Positions 6,383 through 14,221 of a stretch of DNA of 37,251 nt are shown here, piece after piece. The translations under genes and the position numbers were made by a program. Under the pieces are notes generated by a model. It saw only the letters and a program-made list of their open reading frames with translations. It was not told where the DNA came from and did not search any database. This stretch comes from Patescibacteria group bacterium (GTDB lineage Bacteria; Patescibacteriota; Patescibacteriia; JAACEG01). The stretch spans positions 1 through 37,251 of the forward strand of contig JAYEJU010000037.1 in assembly GCA_034660655.1 (NCBI GenBank), written 5' to 3'. Numbering within the stretch: the stretch's first letter is position 1; every line of letters starts with the position of its first letter.

Positions 6383-7021
6383 ATGCTAACAAAAGTTATA
6401 AAAATAAATCCTAAAAACCCTGAAAAAGAAAAAATAAAAAATATAGTTAAAATTTTAAAAAAAGGAAAATTAGTCGCTTTTCCAACAGAAACAGTTTACG
6501 GACTTGGAGCTGACGCCTTAAATATTGACGCTGTAAAAAAAATATATTCTGTAAAAAAAAGACCTTTTAGCAAACCTCTGATAATTCATATCGCGAATAA
6601 AAAAGATGTTTATAAATTTGCCAAAAATATATCATCTGAAACAAAAATATTAATAAATAAATTCTGGCCAGGGCCATTAACTATTATATTTGAAAAAAAA
6701 GAAATAATTCCTGACATAATAACAACAAAAAAAATTGCCGTAAGAATGCCTAACAATAAAATAGCATTAGCGATTATTAAAAAATTTGGACATCCGATTA
6801 CGGCGCCAAGCGCGAATATTTCAAAAAAGGCAAGCCTTATTGACGCTAAAAAAGTAATTGAAAATTTGTCAGGAAAAATAGAAGCAATTATTGACGGTGG
6901 AAAATCAAAAATCGGTGTAGAATCTACTATTATTGATTTAACCGAACATCAACTTATTCTATTACGACAAGGCGCGATCCCTTTTGAAAAAATTAAAAAG
7001 GTTTTAAAAAAATTTTATTAG
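6383..7021 (+). CDS. tsaC: L-threonylcarbamoyladenylate synthase (Sua5/YrdC/TsaC family)
   Basis: 212 residues from the chosen ATG. An upstream in-frame ATG at 6359 would add eight residues but begins only 2 nt after the tRNA-His CCA, so 6383 (MLTKVIKINP, the usual family start) is preferred. The YrdC fold shows LVAFPTETVYGLGADA, KRPFSKPLIIHI, FWPGPLTIIFEKK, VAVRMPNN-like AVRMPNNK, ITAPSANIS and the terminal GVESTIIDLTE. The enzyme makes threonylcarbamoyl-AMP from threonine, bicarbonate and ATP for t6A37 of ANN-decoding tRNAs. Its partner TsaE is encoded at 15947. It lacks the C-terminal Sua5 domain, so it is the short TsaC form. It may be cotranscribed with the two tRNAs. Confidence 0.93.
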   Translation: MLTKVIKINPKNPEKEKIKNIVKILKKGKLVAFPTETVYGLGADALNIDAVKKIYSVKKRPFSKPLIIHIANKKDVYKFAKNISSETKILINKFWPGPLTIIFEKKEIIPDIITTKKIAVRMPNNKIALAIIKKFGHPITAPSANISKKASLIDAKKVIENLSGKIEAIIDGGKSKIGVESTIIDLTEHQLILLRQGAIPFEKIKKVLKKFY

Positions 7022-7072
7022 TCTTTATCTTATTATACAAATTGTCAATAGACATTGAAAAATGTATAAACA

Positions 7073-7102
7073 AAAAACGAATAAATATTTATTCGTTTTT
7101 TT
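7073..7102 (+). terminator. Rho-independent terminator after tsaC
   Basis: AAAAAACGAATAAAT is followed directly by its exact reverse complement, giving a long AT-rich palindrome that ends in seven T residues. The symmetry means it can act on either strand. Confidence 0.85.
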
Positions 7103-7269
7103 ATTTGATAAAAATTTTTTTGAAATAACTGGTTATTATACAAACTTTTGATTTTTTAATAACAAAAATTTGTATGTTATATAAACTCGTGATATATTGA
7201 AATTAACTATTCATAATTATATAATAATATAATAATATTTTTTACGCAAATAAAAATATTTAAAAATTT

Positions 7270-7524
7270 ATGACTTTTTTAGGAAAAATAATTTTTGGTT
7301 TAATCGGCATATGCATTGGATTTTTACTGGTTAAATATTCAAATTCAATCTGCCAAAATTTTGGCTCTGTATATTCAGCTGAAAAATATTTTGGTTCTTT
7401 TGGAGGAACGCGTTTAATGTGGAAATTTTTCGGCTCGTTAATAATTTTTATTTCTTTTTTGTTGATGACGGGACTTTTGGGCAAATTTATAACAACAATA
7501 TTATCTCCATTTATGCCAAACTAA
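7270..7524 (+). CDS. Small two-helix membrane protein
   Basis: 84 residues with transmembrane helices at about 5-22 and 53-77 and a polar central loop containing SNSICQNFGSVYSAEKYFGSFGGTR. Conserved-looking glycine pairs and the absence of charged residues in the helices support a genuine membrane protein. I do not recognise a function. It stands alone between two terminators. Confidence 0.65.
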   Translation: MTFLGKIIFGLIGICIGFLLVKYSNSICQNFGSVYSAEKYFGSFGGTRLMWKFFGSLIIFISFLLMTGLLGKFITTILSPFMPN

Positions 7525-7547
7525 CAATTTTTTTCTATTTTTAAAAT

Positions 7548-7574
7548 AAAAAACGGTTTAAAACCGTTTTTTTT
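7548..7574 (+). terminator. Rho-independent terminator
   Basis: AAAAAACGGTTT and AAACCGTTTTTT arms with a 1-nt centre and a run of eight T residues, just after the small membrane protein gene. Confidence 0.88.
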
Positions 7575-7613
7575 GTTTGTAAATTTTAAAAATTCTTGTA
7601 GATAATGTTAGTA

Positions 7614-7660
7614 TGTGTAGATAGAATTCCTGCCTGCCGGCAGGCAGGGAACCATCGACA
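7614..7660 (-). pseudogene. Broken copy of the tRNA-Ile 3' part with a 20-bp palindrome inserted
   Basis: GTGTAGATAGAATT (7615-7628) and GAACCATCGAC (7649-7659) match the 3' half of the tRNA-Ile at 7706-7781 (GTGTAGATGGAATT directly followed by GAACCATCGAC) with one mismatch. A perfect palindrome of exactly 20 bp is inserted between them, within what would be the T loop. The copy lies about 45 bp downstream of the real tRNA 3' end and in the same orientation. Confidence 0.8.
7629..7648. repeat. 20-bp GC-rich palindrome
   Basis: CCTGCCTGCCGGCAGGCAGG is its own reverse complement and stands out in the AT-rich surroundings. A variant copy interrupts lgt at 32147-32167. The two positions show that the unit inserts into existing sequence. 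Confidence 0.9.
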
Positions 7661-7705
7661 TCCTATTTATCCCACACTAATTATATTTATATATTTATAA
7701 GATTT

Positions 7706-7781
7706 TGGTAGGTGTAGATGGAATTGAACCATCGACCCCCACGTTATAAGCGTGGTGCTCTAACCCCTGAGCTATACACCC
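7706..7781 (-). tRNA. tRNA-Ile (anticodon UAU)
   Basis: On the minus strand: acceptor GGGTGTA/TACACCT (G1-U72 wobble), D arm TAGCTCAGGGGTTAGAGC, anticodon stem CCACG/CGTGG with loop CTTATAA (anticodon TAT), T arm GATGG/CCATC with loop TTCAATT, discriminator A and an encoded CCA. UAU reads AUA directly. Most bacteria instead use a CAU anticodon modified to lysidine by TilS. Confidence 0.93.
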
Positions 7782-7868
7782 AAAAATCACTTTAACACTT
7801 TAACCACACAAACACTTTAACATTTAAACAATTCAATCATTAGTCATTAATTTTCTATTTATAATCTC

Positions 7869-7897
7869 ATTATACCACAAAAAACAGCAGGGGTTAA
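7869..7897 (-). promoter_or_regulatory. Extended -10 promoter for tRNA-Ile
   Basis: On the minus strand TTAACC (7897-7892), 17 bp, then TGG-TATAAT (the -10 at 7874-7869), with the TGn extension. Transcription would start about 80 nt before the tRNA. A similar TTTGTGGTATAAT stretch precedes the gene at 18173-19171. Confidence 0.55.
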
Positions 7898-7901
7898 TAA
7901 G

Positions 7902-9038
7902 CTATTTTTCTAACACACTTTTCAATTTTTCTACCATTTCTTTTTCAGCTTCTAACAAATGCTTTCTTGATGTGGTTAAAACTACCATTCCATTATCTTC
8001 TCGCGGACAATAAGCTGACAGAATAGAAAGAAGATCTATTTTATCTTTGTCTTTCAAAATTACCTTGATTTTATTATCCGCATCTTGAAAAAATAAAACT
8101 GCTAATTTTACTGTTGGCATATTTATTATCAAATCGTCTATGACTCCCCTCAGATAACTTTCATTAGTGTTTGTTTTCACAAAATCTTCATTAGTGACTA
8201 ATGACCAAACCAATTTTCCGCTAACGTCTTCTTTCAACCTTGCTAAAATTCTGCCCCATAATTTTAAATTGTCAACTGAATAAACTTGATGCAAATTTTC
8301 AATTATTTTTTCTCTGTTCGCGCCCAATGCTATTAGCTCAGCTACGACAGTTAATGTCTTTGCAGTGACAGACATTGATTTAAAGCTATTTGTGCTGTCA
8401 ATTATTCCTGCTAAAAGCAAATCAGCGATTTTTTCATTTATTTTTGAATCGTTTTTGTCTTTTTTTAACAAAAAGAAAATTATTTCAGCCGTGGAGCTGG
8501 CTGTTAATTCAACTAAATTAATTTGCCCAAATCGTTCATTGTTTGGAAGATGATCAATATTGATGATAGTAGTATTATAAAAAAAGTTGGCGTGATTTTC
8601 AAAAATTTTTCCCAAAGATTCTAAATCAGGAGAATTAATTGTAAAAATAAGATCATATTTTAATTCTGGCTCTTTCGCTGTTATATCGTTTTTTGAAAAA
8701 TAACCGCTTTTAGGCTCAATGATAATATCAAGGGAATTTTCTTTTCTCTCATATCTTAAAGAGTCAACTTCTATTTTAGATGTGTCTAAGCTTATCACAA
8801 ATTTTTTATCTTGCTGAAAACCAGACTTTATATCTTCTATATAAGGCAAAAAATTAAATTTGTCTTTTATTTTAAAATCATCGCAAATAACATCAACTGG
8901 CTTGCCAATGCTTTGCAAAAAATAAGACAAACTCAACGCCGAGCCAATGGTGTCTCCATTATAATTTTTGCGAAAAATAATTAAAATATTACTGCTTTTT
9001 TCTATGGCAGCAAATATTTGCTCTTTTGTTTCCAACAT
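7902..9038 (-). CDS. DHH-family phosphoesterase-like protein with altered active site
   Basis: 378 residues with the two-domain plan of NrnA-like DHH proteins, which normally degrade nano-RNA and pAp using two metal ions. Motif I, usually P-D-G-D-A-I-G-S, reads YNGDTIGS here (first Asp replaced by N27, D29 kept). Motif II DTSK is present. The signature DHH reads IDHLPNN, so the second His is Leu. The C-terminal DHHA1 part lacks the GG-H loop (YCPREDNGMVVL). Several metal or substrate ligands are thus missing, and the protein may be inactive, or bind rather than cleave nucleotides. It is the only gene of its unit. Confidence 0.75.
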   Translation of the reverse strand: MLETKEQIFAAIEKSSNILIIFRKNYNGDTIGSALSLSYFLQSIGKPVDVICDDFKIKDKFNFLPYIEDIKSGFQQDKKFVISLDTSKIEVDSLRYERKENSLDIIIEPKSGYFSKNDITAKEPELKYDLIFTINSPDLESLGKIFENHANFFYNTTIINIDHLPNNERFGQINLVELTASSTAEIIFFLLKKDKNDSKINEKIADLLLAGIIDSTNSFKSMSVTAKTLTVVAELIALGANREKIIENLHQVYSVDNLKLWGRILARLKEDVSGKLVWSLVTNEDFVKTNTNESYLRGVIDDLIINMPTVKLAVLFFQDADNKIKVILKDKDKIDLLSILSAYCPREDNGMVVLTTSRKHLLEAEKEMVEKLKSVLEK

Positions 9039-9120
9039 AATTTTGATTAAAACTAAAAAAATTTAACACGAATTTATTGCAACAATTATATTATAATATA
9101 TAATTAGATTATAAAAGTCA

Positions 9121-9137
9121 AGGGTTATTTTATACTT
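9121..9137. repeat. 17-bp target duplication, left copy
   Basis: AGGGTTATTTTATACTT is repeated exactly at 10508-10524. The two copies directly abut the inferred ends of the insertion element between them. Confidence 0.8.
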
Positions 9138-9159
9138 GTAAAGGTTAAATAGAAATGTC

Positions 9160-9547
9160 CTATTTGGACATTTTAACGAATTTATTAGAATATTTAAATT
9201 TTGGCCAAAGATGATTTTTAGGCGGTATATATGGCTTTCTGTTTGTCGGCGTTTGCGCGATAACCCATTTTGTTTCTTAATTGTTTTTTTTAAGTCTCTC
9301 TGGCAATAATTTGTAATTAAGATATTTTCCCATAATCCTGAAATGAATAGTTTTATCCGTTCTTTCTTCAACAATGATTTTATCTTGTTTGCAAATTGTT
9401 GCTGGCTGGTTATTTCTTAGTTGGTAATAATTTTTTTTATGGCTTATTGTAAAATCATTTCTAACTGTTCTTTGATATTGTCTTGAGAATATAGAATCTA
9501 ATTTGCTTGTTTCCTGTTTAGTTAATTTGGGTAAAGTTTGAAATTTC
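9160..9547 (-). pseudogene. C-terminal remnant of an IS1202/ISNCY-family transposase
   Basis: Read across frames the minus strand gives the family's tail: a QRTVRNDFTIS segment, YYQL, QPATICKQDKIIVEERT, TIHFRI, KYLNYKLLPERPKK, and a proline-rich ending near KNHPW. The catalytic domain is gone, the frame is broken more than once, and the remaining piece stops at the boundary of the inserted IS1595-like element. Confidence 0.7.
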
Positions 9548-10372
9548 GGACTAAAAGTGATATGCTTTTAGTATGAAATTAAATTGTAAAAATTGTAATT
9601 CAAAAAGATTTTGGAAATTAAATGACAACCGATTTAAATGTAAAAAATGTTTTTTAAAATTTTCTCCTAATAAAAATAAAATTAAAATTTCCAATAAACT
9701 TTTAAAACAAATAATCTCAGAATTTGTTTTAGAACATTCCACTAATACTATTTTAGACAGAATTAATATTTCCAAATATAAATTATTAAAAATATTAACT
9801 TTGCTTAGAATAGAAATGACTAAGGATGTTCCAAAAATATTTGAAGGAATTGTGGAAGTCGATGAAACTTATCTTGGCGGGCAATGGAAAAATAAAAGGC
9901 TTGGTATTAAGAAAAAGGCTATATTACAAGGAAAAATAAACAAGCGAGGGTTGGGAATAATTAAACAACCAGCCTTTGGAATACTTTGCAAAAATGGAAC
10001 TGTCTGGGCGGAAATTGTAAGTTGAGTTAAAAAAAAGATCTGCAACCAAGAATAGAAAAACAAGTTAAAAAAGGTTCAACAATTTGCTCCGACACTTGGA
10101 GAGGTTATACTGGAATTGCTCAAAAAGGATATGTCCATAGATTAGTAAATCATTCTAAAAACGAATACTCTAATAAACGAGGAAACCACATTAACGGGCT
10201 GGAAGGATTTTGGGGATATATGAAAAGAAAGCTGTCCGCGAGAGGCGGGGTTAGAAGGGAAAAACTGCATTTATTTTTGGGAGAATATGTCTGGAAATAC
10301 AATCATAGAAAATTGAATTTTAAAGAGCGAGAAAACCTTTTATTTAAGCTAATAATTAAGTATTTTAAGTCC
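9548..10372 (+). mobile_element. IS1595 (ISXO2-like) insertion sequence, inactive
   Basis: Begins GGACTAAAAGTGATAT and ends in a sequence whose reverse complement is GGACTTAAAATACTTA, imperfect inverted ends. The 8-bp flanks GAAATTTC and GAATAATC share five of eight positions and may be a decayed target duplication. Its transposase gene is broken. It lies inside the older IS1202-like remnant. Confidence 0.7.
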
Positions 10373-10378
10373 GAATAA
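9573..10378 (+). pseudogene. IS1595-family transposase, disrupted
   Basis: The N-terminus has the family's zinc ribbon (CKNCNSKRFWK...CKKC), then EGIVEVDETYLGGQWKNKR with the first catalytic Asp. The frame ends at TGA (10023-10025). Continuing in another frame are KQVKKGSTICSDTWRGYTG (second Asp) and NHINGLEGFWGYMKRKLS (the Asn/His third position) up to a stop at 10376-10378. Restoring the family sequence needs both the TGA reverted and one A added to the following A8 run. Two lesions make programmed frameshifting unlikely. Since TGA terminates other genes here, it is a true stop. Confidence 0.88.
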
Positions 10379-10507
10379 TCGAACTTAACCATAATATACT
10401 TATCCATATTGATTTTATATTTAGTTAATTAAATAACTAAATATCTTACCACATTAGATAGGACATTTCTATTTCCCCTAAGTAGGACATTATCATATAA
10501 TTTTCAC

Positions 10508-10524
10508 AGGGTTATTTTATACTT
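10508..10524. repeat. 17-bp target duplication, right copy
   Basis: Exact second copy of AGGGTTATTTTATACTT (see 9121-9137), 14 bp before the next gene's start codon. The insertion therefore sits immediately upstream of the nucleotidyltransferase gene and may have replaced its promoter. Confidence 0.8.
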
Positions 10525-10537
10525 ATTTTAATATTCC

Positions 10538-11473
10538 ATGAGCAATGATTTACAAAAATCAATAATTTCAACTTTGGTTTTTTTTGATATGTTTGATTAT
10601 CCGTTAACAGAATTAGAAATTTGGAAATTTTTTTACAAAAATAATTCTTATAATAATTATTCTAATTTTTCTATATTTGATATTAAAAAAATTTTAAATA
10701 ATGAATTATCAAATAAAATTAAAAACAAAAACGGATTTTATTTTTTGCAAGGAAGAGAGAATATCGTTGATATTAGAAATAAACGATATAATCAAAGTTT
10801 TTATAAATTTCAAAAAGCAAAAAAAGCCAGCAGAATTTTTTCATTGCTTCCTTTTATCAAAATGATTGGCATAGGAAATTTTATGCCGTCTAATAATACA
10901 AAAAAAGAAAGCGACATTGATTTTTTTATTGTTGTTAAAAAAAATAGAATCTGGATATCAAGATTTTTCTGTGTTTTAATTTCTCAACTACTTGGCTGGC
11001 GACCGACTAAAAAAAATAAAGAGGATAAAATATGCCTTAGTTTTTTTGTTACTGAAAAAAATCTTGCTTTGCGAAATATCGCGATCGCTAATGAAAAAAT
11101 CAATGACATTTATCTCTGTTGTTGGATAGCAACACTTTATCCTATCTACAATAAAAACAAAACTTATGAAAATTTTATCAGCCAAAACAGCTGGGTAAAA
11201 AAATATCTGCCAAATTTTACTGAAATAATGCCAAGTCAAAAAAGAAAAATAAATCCTTGTTTTTTTTCTTTTATTTTTTTATTTTTAAACTTTAATTTTT
11301 TAGAAAAAATTGCAAAAAAGATCCAGCTAAAAATTATGCCTGAAAATTTAAAAAATCTTGCCAATAAAAGCGACGGCGTGATTGTCAATGACAATATTTT
11401 AAAATTCCACGATAATGACAAAAGAAAATATTATAGAAGTAAATTTTTAAACACCTATGAAAAAATTATTTGA
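10538..11473 (+). CDS. Nucleotidyltransferase-fold protein linked to O-antigen ligase
   Basis: 311 residues. An N-terminal winged-helix-like segment (FFDMFDYPLTELEIWKFF) is followed around residues 105-135 by a polymerase-beta-type nucleotidyltransferase motif: IGIGNFMPSNNTKKESDIDFFIVV, with the metal-binding DxD-like SDID pair. The second half is helical and unassigned. The substrate is unknown. It overlaps the following ligase gene by 17 nt in a different frame, so the two are translationally coupled and probably act in the same surface-glycan process. Its start lies 14 nt after an IS target duplication. Confidence 0.7.
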   Translation: MSNDLQKSIISTLVFFDMFDYPLTELEIWKFFYKNNSYNNYSNFSIFDIKKILNNELSNKIKNKNGFYFLQGRENIVDIRNKRYNQSFYKFQKAKKASRIFSLLPFIKMIGIGNFMPSNNTKKESDIDFFIVVKKNRIWISRFFCVLISQLLGWRPTKKNKEDKICLSFFVTEKNLALRNIAIANEKINDIYLCCWIATLYPIYNKNKTYENFISQNSWVKKYLPNFTEIMPSQKRKINPCFFSFIFLFLNFNFLEKIAKKIQLKIMPENLKNLANKSDGVIVNDNILKFHDNDKRKYYRSKFLNTYEKII

Positions 11474-12809
11474 ATATTCGTTGTATCTTTTTATTTTTTT
11501 ATTGCCGTTACAAACCTGTTTTATTATACGGAACGTAATTATTAACGGATACAAATGGCAATATGGAACAATTTGTTTTTATTTAAGCGACGCTGTTCTG
11601 ATTGTTCTGCTTTTAAGCGGGCTTTATAATTTAATTTTAAAAATCAAAAAAAATCCTCCTTTAAAAACTTCCTGGCGAATGGCAATCACAGCAATTTTAG
11701 GACTGTTTATTTGCTATTCTTTTATTTCTGTTTTTTGGGCAATAGACAAACAGCTCGCGTGCTATTCAGCAATAAAGCTTGCCTCGGCAATAGCGCTTAT
11801 TTTTATTATTCTTAATACAAGAATTAATTGGAAAAAAATACTGATTATTTTTATTCTATCAGCTGTTTTGCAAGCTGGATTAGGAATATGGCAATTTTCA
11901 AATCAAAAAACTTTTTCAAACAGCTGGCTTGGAATAAGCAGTTACGACCCAAGCGATGTCGGTGTGTCAGTAGTACAGACAACAGAACACAGGCGATGGT
12001 TGCGATCTTATGGTGGTTTTCAGCATCCTAATATTTTTAGCGGTTATCTGTCAATAGCCTTGCTTTCAGCAATAGGTCTTTATTTAAAAACACAAAAATC
12101 TGAAAAGAATTATCAGAATTTATTGCAAAATTCTTTTATTCTATTTAGCGTAATTATATTATTCACAGCGCTTTTAACATCTTTTTCCCGCGCGTCATGG
12201 CTTGCTCTTGCAATAGGATGCGCTAGTATATTCTTTTTTAAACTAATTAAAAAAGATAAAGATGATTTGTTTAGCCTTTTTAAAATCTTTCTGATTTTTA
12301 TTCTGATTTCAGGAATACTTGGTTTTATTTTTAAAGAAGCTTTTATCGCCCGATTGTCAATGAATAATCGGCTGGAAGTGAAATCAATTACTGAACGAAT
12401 TGATTATTCACTTCAAGCAAAAAATCTAATAAAAAATAATTTATTTTTTGGAGTTGGCGTTGGAAATTACACTTTGGCTAATTATCATAAAATAAATAAA
12501 GAATATCCTGCATGGTATTTCCAACCTGTTCACAATACTTATATTTTAATTCTTGTTGAATTAGGAATAATCGGCGCGACTCTGTTTTTAGCCCTTTTAA
12601 TTTTATTGTTTTATAAATCTTTAAAATTAACGTCAATTATTTTTAAAAATAATAATTTTACCATTATATTTTTCAGCTGTCTGCTTTCTCTGTTTGTAAT
12701 AATGTTTTTTGATCATTGGCTTTGGAGTTCTCATTTTGGCATATTGCTGTTTTGGCTTATATTTGGAATCTATCTAAAATTTTTAAACGCAAGTGAAATA
12801 AAAAATTAA
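11457..12809 (+). CDS. O-antigen ligase / polymerase family membrane protein
   Basis: 450 residues with about 11 transmembrane helices. The family's large periplasmic loop precedes a re-entry, with RWLRSYGGFQHPNIFSGYL in the middle and FFGVGVGNYTLANYHKIN followed by FQPVHNTYILILVELGIIG near the C-terminus, the Wzy/WaaL signature (GxGxGNF...HNxYLxxxxExG). Such proteins transfer or polymerise lipid-linked glycans at the outer face of the cytoplasmic membrane. Here it may attach glycans to lipid or to surface-layer protein, since these cells generally lack lipopolysaccharide. It is cotranscribed with the nucleotidyltransferase-fold gene. Confidence 0.87.
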   Translation: MKKLFEYSLYLFIFLLPLQTCFIIRNVIINGYKWQYGTICFYLSDAVLIVLLLSGLYNLILKIKKNPPLKTSWRMAITAILGLFICYSFISVFWAIDKQLACYSAIKLASAIALIFIILNTRINWKKILIIFILSAVLQAGLGIWQFSNQKTFSNSWLGISSYDPSDVGVSVVQTTEHRRWLRSYGGFQHPNIFSGYLSIALLSAIGLYLKTQKSEKNYQNLLQNSFILFSVIILFTALLTSFSRASWLALAIGCASIFFFKLIKKDKDDLFSLFKIFLIFILISGILGFIFKEAFIARLSMNNRLEVKSITERIDYSLQAKNLIKNNLFFGVGVGNYTLANYHKINKEYPAWYFQPVHNTYILILVELGIIGATLFLALLILLFYKSLKLTSIIFKNNNFTIIFFSCLLSLFVIMFFDHWLWSSHFGILLFWLIFGIYLKFLNASEIKN

Positions 12810-12811
12810 AA

Positions 12812-12846
12812 TAAAAAAAACCCGCTGACTTCACGCCAACGGGTTA
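12812..12846 (-). terminator. Terminator of the Mur ligase operon
   Basis: On the minus strand AACCCG and CGGGTT close a hairpin with an inner GGC/GTC pairing, followed by a run of eight T residues. The T tract exists only on this strand, so it serves the convergent Mur ligase gene rather than the O-antigen ligase gene. Confidence 0.75.
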
Positions 12847-12859
12847 AAACTCTTATAAA

Positions 12860-14203
12860 TTATAATTTTGTCAATTCTTCTCGCGCGACTTTTCTATCAT
12901 CCCATGGAATTTTTTTGCCGTTAGCCACGCAAATCGCTTGCTCACTTCCTTTGCCAGTGATCAAAACCAAATCGCCTTTTTTTGCCAAAAAAAAGGATTT
13001 TTTAATTGCTTCCCTTCTGTCTAAAATTTTAAAAAGATTTTTATTTAAAATTTTACCTTTTTCTATCGCGCCTTGAGACACATCATCTATGATTTTTTTT
13101 GGATCATCGTTATAAGGATCTTCATTTGTTACTATAATATAATCAGCGTTTTTACCGGCAATTTTTCCTAAAATAGGACGGCGCGCTATGTCTCTTCCGC
13201 CGCCGCAAGATCCCAAAATATGAATTATTTTATTTGTTTCTAAACTGTTTACAAATTTATATAATTGTTTTAAAGATTCTGGTTCAGGCGCGTAATCAAC
13301 AATAATTTTGAAATCCTGTGCTTCGTCAATAATTTCCATTCTTCCTGGAATTTTTTTTATTTTTTCTAAAATATTTTTTATTTCATTTATATCCAATCTT
13401 TGGCTTAATCCAACCCCGATACTTGCTAAAGAATTGTAAATATTAAATTTACCTAACAATTTTAAATTAAAATTTTGGTCTTTTAATTCAAAGCTTAAAC
13501 CTTGTTTTTTACATTCACAATTTTTAGCTAATAAATATTTATTAACTAATTCAAATTTTTTATTTTCTGGATTTAAAAAATAACCAATTTTCTGATCAAC
13601 TTTAAAATCTAAAAAATCTTCGCAATGCTTGTCGTCTAAATTTGCCACAATTATTTTTTTGATTTTTTGATTATCTATTATTTTACGCTTTGATTTTTCC
13701 AAATGTTTGAATAGTTTAAGCTTTGCTTTTTTATAATTTTCAAATCCGCGATGCGCTTCAATGTGCTCAGGAGTTAAATTAGTAAAAACAAGAATATCAT
13801 AATTTATTCCCAAATGCCGAAATTGTTTTATGCCTTCTGAAGAAGTTTCTATAACAGCGTATTTGCATTTTTTTTTAAACATTTGCGAAAGCATTTTTTG
13901 CAATTCGAACCTGCCAAGCATTGTCATTTTTTTATCATTAAGCCATTCTTTGTTGGCAATTTTAAAAAGCGTTGTGGAGGTTTCTCCTGTTTTTATTCCT
14001 TGTGCTTCTAAAATTTTGGCAATTAAATGAGTTGTTGTTGATTTTCCATTAGTTCCCGTAACTCCGATTACAATCAATTTATCGCTTGGACATCCATAAA
14101 AAAAATTAGCCGAATAACTCATAACTTTATGATAATAAGGCTGAAAAAATTTAAACACTGTTTTAGGAATAATTTTTTTAATCGCGATAAAAATTTTTTC
14201 CAT
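12860..14203 (-). CDS. MurE-like Mur ligase with truncated N-terminal domain
   Basis: 447 residues. The P-loop GVTGTNGKSTTTHLIAKIL starts near residue 46, whereas classical MurE has about 100 residues before it, so the UDP-binding domain is almost absent. It keeps the MurE ETSSEGI, FTNLTPEHIEAHRGFENYKKAKLKLF and IVDYAPEPESL segments. The amino-acid-selecting region reads TNEDPYNDDP instead of the DNPR that marks diaminopimelate ligases, so the added amino acid cannot be inferred. Mur ligases join amino acids to muropeptides using ATP in the cytoplasm. This form may act on a different acceptor or need a partner. It is last in a unit with ruvA (18-nt gap) and the AI-2E transporter gene. Confidence 0.85.
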   Translation of the reverse strand: MEKIFIAIKKIIPKTVFKFFQPYYHKVMSYSANFFYGCPSDKLIVIGVTGTNGKSTTTHLIAKILEAQGIKTGETSTTLFKIANKEWLNDKKMTMLGRFELQKMLSQMFKKKCKYAVIETSSEGIKQFRHLGINYDILVFTNLTPEHIEAHRGFENYKKAKLKLFKHLEKSKRKIIDNQKIKKIIVANLDDKHCEDFLDFKVDQKIGYFLNPENKKFELVNKYLLAKNCECKKQGLSFELKDQNFNLKLLGKFNIYNSLASIGVGLSQRLDINEIKNILEKIKKIPGRMEIIDEAQDFKIIVDYAPEPESLKQLYKFVNSLETNKIIHILGSCGGGRDIARRPILGKIAGKNADYIIVTNEDPYNDDPKKIIDDVSQGAIEKGKILNKNLFKILDRREAIKKSFFLAKKGDLVLITGKGSEQAICVANGKKIPWDDRKVAREELTKL

Positions 14204-14221
14204 ATTAAAACAAAAATATTT

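Larger units (their letters stand above)
9138..10507 (-). mobile_element. IS1202/ISNCY-like element, internally deleted and carrying a second IS
   Basis: The ends are imperfect inverted repeats: 22 of the first 30 bases match when the right end is reverse-complemented, with a shared AATGTCCTA core. A further perfect 17-bp inverted pair, AAATAGAAATGTCCTAT, lies at 9147-9163 and 10458-10474. It is flanked by a perfect 17-bp direct repeat. As I recall, target duplications of 15-18 bp mark a subgroup of the IS1202 family. Only the C-terminal part of its transposase remains, and an IS1595-like element occupies 9548-10372. Confidence 0.75.

Noticed and set aside
9063-9374. A 103-residue minus-strand ORF
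   Set aside because: It is the wrong-frame reading of the IS1202-like transposase remnant and has no start signal.
10023-10025. TGA read as glycine or tryptophan (recoded genetic code)
   Set aside because: trmD and the 41-codon ORF end at TGA at the expected place, and the intact core genes show no internal TGA. The standard bacterial code fits.
9573-10378. Programmed frameshift at A8 in the IS1595-type transposase
   Set aside because: The TGA stop lies before the A8 run, so slippage there could not bypass it. Two separate lesions indicate a pseudogene.
11828-12031. Small ORF inside the O-antigen ligase gene
   Set aside because: The ligase frame carries clear family motifs over the same bases, and the small ORF has none.
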